DNA from: Skermanella pratensis
GTDB lineage: Bacteria; Pseudomonadota; Alphaproteobacteria; Azospirillales; Azospirillaceae
NCBI RefSeq assembly: GCF_008843145.1
Contig: NZ_CP030265.1
Span: 5,573,001-5,637,000, forward strand
Reading direction: 5' to 3'
Length of the DNA: 64,000 nucleotides
Both the position numbers and the translations under genes were made by a program. The notes under the pieces were generated by a model, which worked only from the letters and a program-made list of their open reading frames with translations, searched no databases and was not told where the DNA came from. Positions 22,276-31,103 of the stretch are shown piece by piece. How positions within the stretch are numbered: position 1 is the first letter of the stretch; each line of letters opens with the position of its first letter.

Positions 22276-25200
22276 TTCCCACCCTGCGCCGCCGCAGCCG
22301 TCACCGGCACCGCGCCGCTGTCCACCATCTTCAGCTTCCAGTCCTGCGCCTCGGTGCCGTCCAGGTTCAGGTGGCCGGCCAGGAACAGCAGGCGGTCGGT
22401 GTCGGCGCCCTTGGCGGTGCAGAAGCGGTCCTGGAGATAGTAGGGCGGCGTCGCCTGATAGTAGAGCGTCGCCTTGACCGACGCCGCGGTTCCCTTCAGG
22501 TCGGCCAGCGGCACGGCATAGACCAGCGTGTCGCCGCCGCCGTCGCGGTAGTCGGGATCGTCGCCCACCGCCGTGGGGGCCACGTCCTCGGCAAGGTCGG
22601 GGCCGGCGCCCAGCGCCTTGGCGATGGCGAGACGCTGGTCGAGCCCCAGGAAGCCGTGGGGCAGGATGCGGTTGTCCTTCACGTCGGCGCAGATCGACAG
22701 GAAGCTGGTCGTGAAATCGCCGGTCGGCTTCACGTCATGGCCGCAGACGGGGGCCTGGCCCGCCGGCAGGTTGGCGGGCGGCGCCGTCACCAGCTCCTGG
22801 TAGATCTGCGCCTGGTCCTGGCGGCTGACCACCTGGTAATGCGGCTGGTGCGGCAGGCTGCCGGCGTTGGCCCGGCCGGAGCAGTCGTCGTTCCACCACA
22901 GCTCGCCGGCGACCGGCTTGCCCGCCTCGTCCACGATGACGCCGGCGCCGTTGGTCCGGCCCGAGGCCCACAGCACGTTGCCGTTGGCGTCGAGCACGTC
23001 GAACTCGATGAAGGCGCGGCGGAAACCCACGCCGGACGGCAGCTTGTGCCCGGTCCTGCTGGTGACCGCGACGGTCGCCCGCAGGTTGCCGCCGTCCGTC
23101 TCCACCCCCGTCACCGCGATCGCGGCGGTGCCGCCGGAAGCCTGGTCGAGCATCGCCTGCTCGGTCCGGAGCAGCGGATCGACGCCCTTGGACACCAGCA
23201 TCGGGTCCTGGGTGCGGATGCCCAGGATGTCGGGGAACTGCTGGGCCATCTTGGTGAAGAAGACGTTCAGCCCGACCAGCGTGTGCTGGGCGAAGCCGTC
23301 GCGCACGGGCAGGTCGATGTCCTCGGGTCCCAGGTTGTTCTCGGCCTGGGGGAAGTTGGAATATTCCTGGATGCTCGCGATCTTGCTGCGGTACGGCTTG
23401 CCGTTCTCGTCCTTGCTCGGCATGTGGCAGTCCTGGCAGCTCGCGGGCGTGGCACCCGGCCCGCCGGGCAGCTTGCCGTCCACGCCCTCGCCGGTGCGGT
23501 AGGCGCTGAAGGCCCATTCCGGATATGTCGTCTGCTCGTAGACGTGGGTCAGCACCTTGCCCTTGTCGAGCACCGGCAGATGGACCGTATGGCAGGTGCC
23601 GCAGGTCTCGGAACTGGTGATCGCGGCGTGGTACTCGGGCCGGTTGCCGAGCGCCGCTTCCATCGGCTTGACCTTGGGGTCCTTGAAGGGGCCGAAGATC
23701 GTGTCCGGCCGGCCGACCAGGAAGCTGCCGGTAAAGGTCCGGGCGAAGCCGGTATTGTCCGGGTTCAGGAAGGCCTGCCGCTCGGCGATGCAGGCGTTCT
23801 GCGGCGCGTCCTTGAACTGCGCCGTCGCCTCCGCCCCCAGCGCCATGCGGTGGCAGGCGGTGCAGGAGACGCCGTCGCGCGCCAGCGCGCCGTACGGCGC
23901 GTGCCCGGCTGTCGGGTTGCCGGCGGGGAACGGCACCGCGTCGGCGAAGGAGCGCAGGAAGTCCTGGCACTGCCCGGTCTCGGCGAACTTGTCCACCGTG
24001 AACTGGCGCTGGCCCAGGATGCCGTGGCAGCCCAGGCAGGTGTTCTCCACCAGGGCCGCGCTCTCGGGGTGGAAGGTCTGGGTCTCGCTGGCGAGCTGGG
24101 CGAAGAAGATCGGGTCGCGCCCGGCCAGCCCCATGGGCGAGGTCCACCACGTGGCATAAGGCGACAGGTTGAGCAGCTTGGCGCCGTGGGGGTTCGGCCT
24201 GGTCATGTCGAACTGCAGGCCGGTGCTGCCGGCGTCGTGGCAGCCCATGCACTGGTCGGAGGTGACGAACTCGCTGGCGGCGCCGGGGGGGCCGGCCTTG
24301 ACCCAGACGCTGTCATAGGTCTGGGACGGCATCTTCGACACCGTCTCCCAGGTCGGCTTGGGCAGACCGGCGATCTTGAGGCCGCTGGCGATGTCGGTGT
24401 CGTAGCCGTATTGCGGCTGGCCCAGCCGCGCCGCGTCGTCGGTCGGCAGGCTGACCAGCCTGTGGTGGATCTCCGGCGCCGGGGCCTCGAAGAAATGCTG
24501 GCTGAGGAAGACCAGCGGCTCGCCCGGCTGGCCGAGCATGTTCTTCAGGCTGACGAAGGTATGATCGGCCTTGGCCGAGGCGTGGCAGTTCAGGCAGTAC
24601 TGGCCGAAGCCCATGTTGGCCAGCGGGTTGGTCGGCCCGGGCGGCCAGTCCGGCGCCCAGCCGCTCCAGCCGAACCAGCCCCAGAACCAGCCGTCGTGGG
24701 ACGCCTTTGCGTCGCGCACCATGATCGCGGCGCCGCTGGTCGGCAGCAGGTTGACCGGATCGACGCCGTCGCAGGCGGCGGCCGGCGCCGGGAACATCTC
24801 CTTGACCATGATCGCGCCGTCGGGGACCGGCGCCGGGTCCGCCGGGGCGGCGGCCTCGTCGGACGGGCGGTTGACCTTCAGCCACTCCACCATCTCGGGC
24901 GAGTACCAGATCACCACCGGCGCGTGGGTGCCCGCGTAGGTCCCGACCCATTTGCCGTCCTGGAGGCTGGCGGTATAAGGGCCGGTGTCGCGCACCCGCT
25001 TGTCCCGCACCCACCCGGCGGCCGTGTCCCGGTGGCAGAAGTTGCGCAGATAGTCCCCCAGCTTCGTCTCGTACTGGTCGAGCGGCAAGGCGCCCGGCTT
25101 GCGCACCGCCTCGGCCAGGGAGGCGCACAGGGCGCCGTCGGTCGGCACCAGCGGAGTAGGCCGGGCCGCCGTGCAGGCGGGCGCCGCGAGGGCCGGCCCC

Positions 25201-25292
25201 GCCGCGAGCAGGCCGCACAGGACCAGCGCGGGGGTGCCGGACAGGCGCGAGAGGACGGGAGCCAGGAGACGGGACAGGAAGGCTTGGGACAT
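22272..25292 (-). CDS. Six-heme cytochrome c with an N-terminal P460-like domain
   Basis: This is a 1006-residue exported electron-transfer or redox protein. The signal peptide is about 1-37 (cleavage near ALA-AP). The first domain (about 70-255) resembles cytochrome P460: VPDGAIMVKEMF, then GAAIMVRDAKASHDGWFWGW, and closing GFGQYCLNCHASAKADHTFV. Five more heme motifs follow: CMGCH (348), CLGCH (419), CTACH (477), CGTCH (564) and CQDCH (619), giving six CxxCH in all. The C-terminal third (about 690-1000) has no heme site and begins with a beta-rich part (LRATVAVTSRTGHKLPSGVG, with RRAFIEFDVLDANG) seen in multiheme oxidoreductases of the cytochrome c554 group. It is divergent from ccmDEFGHI, the machinery needed to attach its hemes. 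The substrate is unknown; hydroxylamine, nitrite or organic donors are all possible. Confidence 0.85.
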   Translation of the reverse strand: MSQAFLSRLLAPVLSRLSGTPALVLCGLLAAGPALAAPACTAARPTPLVPTDGALCASLAEAVRKPGALPLDQYETKLGDYLRNFCHRDTAAGWVRDKRVRDTGPYTASLQDGKWVGTYAGTHAPVVIWYSPEMVEWLKVNRPSDEAAAPADPAPVPDGAIMVKEMFPAPAAACDGVDPVNLLPTSGAAIMVRDAKASHDGWFWGWFGWSGWAPDWPPGPTNPLANMGFGQYCLNCHASAKADHTFVSLKNMLGQPGEPLVFLSQHFFEAPAPEIHHRLVSLPTDDAARLGQPQYGYDTDIASGLKIAGLPKPTWETVSKMPSQTYDSVWVKAGPPGAASEFVTSDQCMGCHDAGSTGLQFDMTRPNPHGAKLLNLSPYATWWTSPMGLAGRDPIFFAQLASETQTFHPESAALVENTCLGCHGILGQRQFTVDKFAETGQCQDFLRSFADAVPFPAGNPTAGHAPYGALARDGVSCTACHRMALGAEATAQFKDAPQNACIAERQAFLNPDNTGFARTFTGSFLVGRPDTIFGPFKDPKVKPMEAALGNRPEYHAAITSSETCGTCHTVHLPVLDKGKVLTHVYEQTTYPEWAFSAYRTGEGVDGKLPGGPGATPASCQDCHMPSKDENGKPYRSKIASIQEYSNFPQAENNLGPEDIDLPVRDGFAQHTLVGLNVFFTKMAQQFPDILGIRTQDPMLVSKGVDPLLRTEQAMLDQASGGTAAIAVTGVETDGGNLRATVAVTSRTGHKLPSGVGFRRAFIEFDVLDANGNVLWASGRTNGAGVIVDEAGKPVAGELWWNDDCSGRANAGSLPHQPHYQVVSRQDQAQIYQELVTAPPANLPAGQAPVCGHDVKPTGDFTTSFLSICADVKDNRILPHGFLGLDQRLAIAKALGAGPDLAEDVAPTAVGDDPDYRDGGGDTLVYAVPLADLKGTAASVKATLYYQATPPYYLQDRFCTAKGADTDRLLFLAGHLNLDGTEAQDWKLKMVDSGAVPVTAAAAQGGK

Positions 25293-25699
25293 CCGCGGTT
25301 TCCATCCGGAGAGACAACCCGGTGCGGTTGAACAGCGACCGGTTCCTTCCCGAGGGTATTAAACCTTCGTGGTTAAGTCCATCGGTCAAAGCCGGCCGCG
25401 GCCCCGGCACCGTTCGATTGTCACAGGCGCTGCTCGCCGGCTTGTCTGCAACCCTCCCCGCTGTCATAGTGCCGAAGGATCCCGGTAAGCGGCGAAGATC
25501 CGCCCCGACCTGCGTCATGGCGTCGCGACCCTGTGTCGGTCCGGACAATTCGGACCAAATGGGCAATGGACCGCCAAGACGGATTGCCTTTCAATCGGCG
25601 CATTCTGGTGGGATGACTGCTTGGTGGGAGAACTGGTAAGCATGAAGGCGGTCAAGGGCGCCCTCGAGAGCGCCCGGCGAGGGATCAATTGGCGGGATC
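25293..25699. other. Divergent regulatory region between cytochrome and ccm genes
   Basis: These 407 bases hold no convincing gene. Visible are an inverted repeat GGTCCG (25538-25543) / CGGACC (25551-25556) with a 7-nt AT-rich centre, a possible operator, and an AT-richer patch near 25355-25375. A 21-codon frame starts at ATG 25642 and ends TGA across the ccmD start (25700), so it could couple translation of ccmD, but nothing marks it as a true peptide gene. Confidence 0.45.
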
Positions 25700-25945
25700 A
25701 TGGCTGAGTTCTTTTCGATGGGCGGCTATGCCGCCTATGTCTGGCCGGCCTACGGGGTCGCGGCCGTCTTTCTTATGGGCATGCTGGTCGCCAGCCTGCG
25801 CGGCCTTCGCCGTCACGAAGCCCTGCTGAAGACCCTGGAGACGAGCCGCCCGCGGCGGCGCGACCGGAACCGCCGCGACGGCGCGCGCGCTCCATCGGCT
25901 CCGGCACCATCAGGATTGCCCGCCGCGGAAGGACACGAGGGATGA
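25700..25945 (+). CDS. ccmD: CcmD, heme exporter small subunit
   Basis: This 81-residue protein has one N-terminal membrane helix ([20 protein letters not shown]) followed by a basic cytoplasmic tail, the standard CcmD layout. CcmD helps release holo-CcmE from the CcmABC complex during cytochrome c maturation (System I). The tail here is longer than usual (about 45 residues, Arg-rich then Pro/Ala-rich). Position directly before ccmE with a 4-nt overlap confirms the assignment, since the sequence itself is poorly conserved. ccmABC, normally upstream, are absent from this locus. Confidence 0.88.
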   Translation: MAEFFSMGGYAAYVWPAYGVAAVFLMGMLVASLRGLRRHEALLKTLETSRPRRRDRNRRDGARAPSAPAPSGLPAAEGHEG

Positions 25946-26478
25946 CCCGCAAGAAACGCCGCCTCTACATGCTGGGCCTGGCCCTGCTCGGGCTTGGCAC
26001 CGCGACCGCGCTGGCGCTGACCGCGTTCGAGGACAACCTGGTCTTCTTCTACAGCCCGTCCGACCTCGCGGCCCAGCAGGTCGGCGAGCGCAGCTTCCGC
26101 CTGGGCGGGCTGGTCGAGGAGAACAGCGTCAAGCGCCTGCCCGATGGCCTGACCATGGAGTTCCGGGTCACCGACACCGCCCGGTCCGTCCCCGTCACCT
26201 ATGCCGGCATCGTGCCCGACCTGTTCCGCGAAGGGCAGGGCGTCGTCGCCGAGGGACGGCTGCGTCCCGACGGCGTGTTCGTGGCGCGCGAGGTGCTTGC
26301 CAAGCACGACGAGAACTACATGCCGCCCGAGGTGGCCGACGCGCTGACCCGCGCCGGCGCTCCCCAGCACGCGACCAAGTCGCTGGAGGCCCCCGTGCCG
26401 GCATCCGCGACGAGTCCCCTGACGACCGCCGCGCCCCTGACCGAAACCGCGCCCCTGTCCAGAACCGCTGAGGAGTAG
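25942..26478 (+). CDS. ccmE: CcmE, periplasmic heme chaperone
   Basis: The protein has 178 residues with one N-terminal membrane anchor (about 7-28) and an OB-fold periplasmic domain. The heme-binding His is in [10 protein letters not shown] (His 122, with Tyr 126), the classic H-x3-Y motif that carries heme covalently before transfer to apocytochromes. [13 protein letters not shown] and [18 protein letters not shown] are conserved. The C-terminal ~45 residues are a Thr/Ala/Pro-rich disordered tail with near repeats ([17 protein letters not shown]), variable among species. It lies between ccmD (4-nt overlap) and ccmF (4-nt gap). Confidence 0.95.
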   Translation: MTRKKRRLYMLGLALLGLGTATALALTAFEDNLVFFYSPSDLAAQQVGERSFRLGGLVEENSVKRLPDGLTMEFRVTDTARSVPVTYAGIVPDLFREGQGVVAEGRLRPDGVFVAREVLAKHDENYMPPEVADALTRAGAPQHATKSLEAPVPASATSPLTTAAPLTETAPLSRTAEE

Positions 26479-26482
26479 CGCC

Positions 26483-28471
26483 GTGATCCCCGAACTGGGC
26501 CATTACGCCCTGGTCCTGGCACTGTTCCTGGCGCTGGTCCAGGCGACCCTGCCGCTGGTCGGCGCCGCGCGCGGCGACACCGCCTGGATGGACGTGGCGA
26601 AGCCGGCCGCGATCGGCCAGTTCGCCATGATCCTGGTCAGCTTCCTGGCGCTGACCTACGCCTATGTCGTGTCCGACTTCAGCGTTCTGAACGTGGTCGA
26701 GAACAGCCACTCCATGAAGCCGATGCTCTACAAGGTGTCGGGCGTCTGGGGCAACCACGAGGGCTCGATGGTCCTGTGGGTGCTGATCCTGGCCTTGTTC
26801 GGCGCCGCCGTCGCCCTGTTCGGCCGCAACCTGCCGCCGACGTTGAGGGCGCGGGTGCTGTCGGTCCAGGCCATGATCGGCGTCGGGTTCCTGCTGTTCA
26901 TCCTGGCGACCAGCAATCCCTTCATCCGGATCGATCCGGCGCCGCTCGACGGCAACGACCTCAACCCGCTGCTCCAGGACCCCGGCCTCGCCTTCCATCC
27001 GCCGTTCCTGTATTTCGGCTATGTCGGCTTCTCCATGGCCTTCTCGTTCGCCGTGGCCGCCCTGATCGAGGGCAGGGTCGATCCCGCCTGGGCGCGCTGG
27101 GTGCGGCCCTGGACGCTGGCCGCGTGGGCCGGCCTGACGCTCGGCATCGCGCTGGGGTCCTGGTGGGCCTATTACGAGCTGGGCTGGGGCGGCTGGTGGT
27201 TCTGGGACCCGGTCGAGAACGCCTCCTTCATGCCCTGGCTGGCCGGCACCGCGCTGCTGCACTCCGCCATCGTGGTGGAGAAGCGCGACGCGCTGAAGAG
27301 CTGGACCATCCTGCTCGCCATCCTGACCTTCGCGCTGTCGCTGATCGGCACCTTCCTGGTCCGGTCGGGCGTGCTGACCTCGGTCCATGCCTTCGCGGTC
27401 GATCCCGCCCGCGGCGTCTTCATCCTGGTGCTGCTCGTGATCGCCACGGCGGGGGCGCTGCTGCTCTACGCGATCCGCGCGCCGTCCATGAAGATGGGCG
27501 GGCTGTTCGCCCCGGTCAGCCGGGAAGGCTCGCTGGTGCTGAACAACCTGCTGCTGTCCACCGCGACCGCGACCGTGTTCCTGGGCACGCTCTACCCGCT
27601 GTTCCTGGACGCGATTGGCGCCGGCAAGGTGTCGGTCGGGCCGCCCTTCTTCAATTCCACGTTCATCCCGCTGATGGTGCCGCTGGTCGCGGCGATGTCG
27701 GTCGGGCCGTTGCTGGCGTGGAAGCGCGCCGACTTGGCCGGCGCCCTGTCGCGGCTCAAGTTCGCGGCCCTGCTGACCGTGATCTGCGTGCTGGGCGCCC
27801 TCTACGCCTACCAGGGCGGGCCGGTGCTGGCGCTGCTCGGCGTGGCGCTGGCGGCCTGGGCCTTCTTCGGCGCCATCGTCGAGCTGGCCGACCGGATCAA
27901 GCTGTTCCGCGCCCCCCTCGGGGAAAGCTGGCGCCGGGCCGCCGGGCTGCCGCGGTCGAGCTGGGGCATGACCATCGCCCATGCCGGCATGGGCATCGCG
28001 ATCGCCGGCATGACCGGGTCGGCGGCCTGGATGACCGAGCGCATCCAGCTGATGCGGCCGGGCGACACGGCGCAGATCGCCGGCTACGACATCCGGTTCG
28101 ACGAGGTCCACCAGCAGCAGGTCGCCAACTACCAGGCGAAGTCTGCCACCTTCACGGTCATCCGCGACGGCGAGGTGATCGCGACGCTGCACCCGGAGGA
28201 GCGCTGGTTCCCGGTCGCCCGCATGTCGACCACCGAGGCCGCGATCCGGACCAACTGGGTGTCCGACCTCTATATCGTGCTGGGGCAGGAGCAGGAAGGC
28301 ACCGGCGGCTACGCCACCCGCCTGTACCATCACCCGCTGGTCCCGTGGATCTGGATCGGCTGCGTGGTCATGGTGGCGGGGGGCTGCGTCTCGCTCAGCG
28401 ACCGGCGCTTCCGGATCGGCGTGCCGGAACGCCGGCGGAACCGGCCGCCCGTGCCCCAGCCTGCCGAATAG
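26483..28471 (+). CDS. ccmF: CcmF, heme lyase subunit
   Basis: This 662-residue polytopic inner-membrane protein starts at GTG 26483. It forms the CcmFGH heme-ligation complex that attaches heme from CcmE to CxxCH sites. The WWD motif is clear: ELGWGGWWFWDPVENASFMP (about 235-254). Periplasmic histidines flank it (GNHEGSMVLW before, LLHSAIVVEK after). Many hydrophobic segments are spread over the whole length, with the large periplasmic domain near the C terminus (about 510-615). Length matches the family (about 640-660). It is in the operon between ccmE and ccmG. Confidence 0.97.
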   Translation: MIPELGHYALVLALFLALVQATLPLVGAARGDTAWMDVAKPAAIGQFAMILVSFLALTYAYVVSDFSVLNVVENSHSMKPMLYKVSGVWGNHEGSMVLWVLILALFGAAVALFGRNLPPTLRARVLSVQAMIGVGFLLFILATSNPFIRIDPAPLDGNDLNPLLQDPGLAFHPPFLYFGYVGFSMAFSFAVAALIEGRVDPAWARWVRPWTLAAWAGLTLGIALGSWWAYYELGWGGWWFWDPVENASFMPWLAGTALLHSAIVVEKRDALKSWTILLAILTFALSLIGTFLVRSGVLTSVHAFAVDPARGVFILVLLVIATAGALLLYAIRAPSMKMGGLFAPVSREGSLVLNNLLLSTATATVFLGTLYPLFLDAIGAGKVSVGPPFFNSTFIPLMVPLVAAMSVGPLLAWKRADLAGALSRLKFAALLTVICVLGALYAYQGGPVLALLGVALAAWAFFGAIVELADRIKLFRAPLGESWRRAAGLPRSSWGMTIAHAGMGIAIAGMTGSAAWMTERIQLMRPGDTAQIAGYDIRFDEVHQQQVANYQAKSATFTVIRDGEVIATLHPEERWFPVARMSTTEAAIRTNWVSDLYIVLGQEQEGTGGYATRLYHHPLVPWIWIGCVVMVAGGCVSLSDRRFRIGVPERRRNRPPVPQPAE

Positions 28472-28507
28472 GCCGCCGATTGGACAGCCCGAACAGGAAA
28501 ACTTGAG

Positions 28508-29038
28508 ATGCGCCGCCTGATCTACATCCTGCCGCTGGGCCTGTTCGTGGTCCTGGCCGGGTACTTCGCCGTAGGCCTGACCCGCGACCCCTCGGTCGTG
28601 CCCTCGGCCCTGATCGACAAGCCGGTGCCGGAATTCGCCCTGCCGCCGCTCCTGAACGACGGCAAGGGCCTGGCGACGTCCGACCTGAAGGGCCAGGTCC
28701 AGCTGGTCAACGTGTTCGCCTCCTGGTGCGTGCCCTGCCGGGTCGAGCATCCCGTGCTGATGCGCCTCGCCCGGGAGCAGGGCGTCACCGTCAAGGCGAT
28801 CAACTACAAGGACAAGCCGGAGGACGCGGTCCGCTGGCTCAACCAGGGCGGCAACCCCTATGCCGCCATCGGCGCCGACCAGGACGGCAGGGCGTCGATC
28901 GACTGGGGGGTCTACGGCGTGCCGGAGACCTACGTGATCGATGCCGAGGGCCGCATCCGCTACAAGGTCGTGGGTCCCGTGATGCCCGACGAGGTCGAAC
29001 GGACGATCCTGCCGCTGATCAGGGAGCTCCAGGGATGA
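28508..29038 (+). CDS. ccmG: CcmG/DsbE, periplasmic thioredoxin for cytochrome c maturation
   Basis: The protein has 176 residues. An N-terminal membrane anchor (about 3-23) leads into a thioredoxin fold with FASWCVPCRVEHP (Cys 74 and 77), the WCxxC motif of DsbE, and GVPETYVIDAEGRI with the cis-Pro of the group. It keeps the CxxCH cysteines of apocytochromes reduced, taking electrons from CcdA/DsbD. Its stop overlaps ccmH by 4 nt. Confidence 0.96.
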   Translation: MRRLIYILPLGLFVVLAGYFAVGLTRDPSVVPSALIDKPVPEFALPPLLNDGKGLATSDLKGQVQLVNVFASWCVPCRVEHPVLMRLAREQGVTVKAINYKDKPEDAVRWLNQGGNPYAAIGADQDGRASIDWGVYGVPETYVIDAEGRIRYKVVGPVMPDEVERTILPLIRELQG

Positions 29039-29514
29039 GGGCGGGACTGCGGGCCTGCCTCGCCGCCCTCCTCCTGTTCATCTCCTCGCCCGCCCTGGCG
29101 GTCCAGCCCGACGAGGTGCTGAAGGATCCGGCGATGGAGGCGCGGGCGCGCGAGATCAGCAAGGAGCTGCGCTGCCTGGTCTGCCAGAACCAGTCGATCG
29201 ACGACAGCAACGCGCCGCTCGCCCGCGACCTGCGGGTGCTGGTGCGCCAGCGTCTGGTGGCGGGCGACGACAATTCCGGCGTCCTGGACTATGTCACCGC
29301 GCGCTACGGCGACTACGTGCTGCTGCGTCCGCCCTTCAAAGCCAGCACCTACGTGTTGTGGATCGGCCCGGCGGTCGTGCTGCTGCTGGGAGGGATCGGC
29401 GCGGCGCTGTTCCTGCACGGCCGCCAGCGCGCCGTGGCCGGAGGCGAGACCGCCGCCCCGCTGACTCCCGAGGAACGCCAGCGGCTGGACCGGCTGCTGC
29501 GCGAGGATACCTGA
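29035..29514 (+). CDS. ccmH: CcmH (CycL), thiol-reductase subunit of heme ligation
   Basis: The protein has 159 residues. Its signal peptide (about 1-22) is followed by the conserved block ISKELRCLVCQNQSIDDSNA with the LRCxxCQN motif (Cys 47 and 50), a three-helix domain, then one C-terminal membrane helix (YVLWIGPAVVLLLGGIGAAL) and a short tail. It reduces apocytochrome heme sites with CcmG. This is the short form; the TPR half found fused in E. coli CcmH is encoded separately as the next gene (ccmI). Confidence 0.95.
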   Translation: MRAGLRACLAALLLFISSPALAVQPDEVLKDPAMEARAREISKELRCLVCQNQSIDDSNAPLARDLRVLVRQRLVAGDDNSGVLDYVTARYGDYVLLRPPFKASTYVLWIGPAVVLLLGGIGAALFLHGRQRAVAGGETAAPLTPEERQRLDRLLREDT

Positions 29515-29518
29515 TACC

Positions 29519-30943
29519 ATGCTGTTCTGGATCGTCGCCGCCCTGATGACGGCGGCCGTGACCGCCCTGGTCCTCACCCCGCTGCTGCGCGCCCGGCAGT
29601 CGTCCGCCGGCCGTGCCCCCTACGACATGGAAGTCTACCGCGACCAGCTGGCGGAACTGGACCACGACCTTTCCCGCGGCGTCATCGACGAGCGGCAGGC
29701 CCAGGCCGCCCGCGCCGAGATCGGCCGCCGCATGCTGGCCGTCGCGGACGAGGACGAGGGCGAGCGCAAGGCCGCCTCTAGCGCCGCAGCACCCGGCCGG
29801 GGCGGCCGCTGGGTGGCGCTGGCGCTGTGCGCCCTGATCCCGCTGGGGGCGCTGGCCGTCTATGTCCCGACCGGCCATCCCAATCTGCCGGCCCAGCCCT
29901 TCGCTTCCCGCGAAGCCCCGCCGAACGGCGGCACGCCGGGCGAAGTGATGCAGGCCATCGCCAAGCTGGAACAGCACCTCAAGGAAGAACCCGGCGATCT
30001 CCAGGGCTGGCTGCTGATCGCCCAGACCTATACCCGCATGGGCCGGTTCGAGGACAGCGCGGAAGCCTACCGGAACGCCGTCGGCGTCAGCCAGGGCAAG
30101 GACACCGGCATCCTGTCCTCCTATGCGGAGGCCATGACCGCGGCCAACCAGGGCATGGTGCCGGAGGAGGCGGTCCGCACCTTCGACGCCGTGCTCCAGG
30201 CCGATCCGCGCGACGCCCGCGCCCGCTATTACCTGGCGCTCGCCCGCGCCCAGGCGGGCGACCTGCGCGGCGCGCTCGACCGCTGGGTCGCCCTGGCGGC
30301 GGAGAGCCCGGCCGACGCGCCCTGGCTCGCCACGGTGCGCCAGCGCATCTCCGACACCGCCAGCCAGCTCGGCGTGGACGCCGCCACGGTGATTCCCCAG
30401 CCGCTGCCGCCCTCGCAGGCCCAGGCGGCGCCCACTCCCGGAGCCCCCGGTCCGACGCGCGAGCAGATGGCCGGCGCCGCGGACATGACTCCGGAACAGC
30501 GCGACACCATGATCCGGAGCATGGTGGACGGCCTCGCCAGCCGCCTGAACGACAACCCGGACGACGCCGACGGCTGGCTCCGCCTGGGCCGCGCCTACAG
30601 GGTGCTGGGCGAGCGGGACAAGGCGACCGAGGCCCTGGCGTCCGGCGTCAAGGCCGCACCGGGCCGGGTCGACCTGCTGACCGCCTATGCCGACGCGCTG
30701 ATCGCGTCGGGCGGCGACCAGGACGCCCCGCCCGCCCCCGCCGTGGCGGTGCTGCGCGACGTGCTGAAGATCCAGCCGGACAACCCGCAGGCACTCTACT
30801 TCGTCGGCCTCGACGCCGCGCGCGCCGCCAACACCGCCGAGGCCTCCCAGCTCTGGGGCCGGCTGCTGACCCAGCTCCCGCCGGGCTCGCCCGAGCATGC
30901 CGAGGTCCAGTCGCTCCTGGAAAGGCTGAAGCAGGGCGGCTGA
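29519..30943 (+). CDS. ccmI: CcmI (CycH), apocytochrome c chaperone
   Basis: The protein has 474 residues. The first membrane helix (about 2-24) and a second one (about 97-115) enclose a short cytoplasmic loop containing YDMEVYRDQLAELDHDLSRG, the CcmI-1 signature. The periplasmic part has TPR repeats (LQGWLLIAQTYTRMGRFEDS, then ADGWLRLGRAYRVLGERDKA and others) that bind the C-terminal helix of apocytochrome c. It is the last gene of ccmDEFGHI; 4 nt separate it from ccmH. Length is within the alphaproteobacterial range. Confidence 0.94.
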   Translation: MLFWIVAALMTAAVTALVLTPLLRARQSSAGRAPYDMEVYRDQLAELDHDLSRGVIDERQAQAARAEIGRRMLAVADEDEGERKAASSAAAPGRGGRWVALALCALIPLGALAVYVPTGHPNLPAQPFASREAPPNGGTPGEVMQAIAKLEQHLKEEPGDLQGWLLIAQTYTRMGRFEDSAEAYRNAVGVSQGKDTGILSSYAEAMTAANQGMVPEEAVRTFDAVLQADPRDARARYYLALARAQAGDLRGALDRWVALAAESPADAPWLATVRQRISDTASQLGVDAATVIPQPLPPSQAQAAPTPGAPGPTREQMAGAADMTPEQRDTMIRSMVDGLASRLNDNPDDADGWLRLGRAYRVLGERDKATEALASGVKAAPGRVDLLTAYADALIASGGDQDAPPAPAVAVLRDVLKIQPDNPQALYFVGLDAARAANTAEASQLWGRLLTQLPPGSPEHAEVQSLLERLKQGG

Positions 30944-31103
30944 GCCGCCTCGTGATCGTTCCCAAGCTACGATTCTCAAGAAGAAGCGGACCGGCGGCGC
31001 GGCTTCGCCTCAAATTGGAGTAATGTGGAAAATCGGATTTGCGCTGCGGCGGCTGCCCGGATAGCCTGTTGCCGTCATATTCGCTAGCAGTCAGATCGGA
31101 AGC

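Noticed and set aside
19539-22300. Integrated element with att duplication at tRNA-Gly
   Set aside because: I found no second copy of the tRNA 3' end within the window and no integrase gene; only the position hints at an island.
22371-25331. A 986-codon open frame antisense to the multiheme cytochrome gene
   Set aside because: GC-rich codon bias leaves the opposite frame open. The translation is low-complexity Arg/Gly/Val/His-rich without domains, while the minus strand has a signal peptide and six CxxCH.
26195-28750. Long minus-strand frame opposite ccmF
   Set aside because: Composition is Arg/Gln/His/Asp-rich nonsense typical of GC-rich shadows; ccmF on the plus strand has all its motifs.
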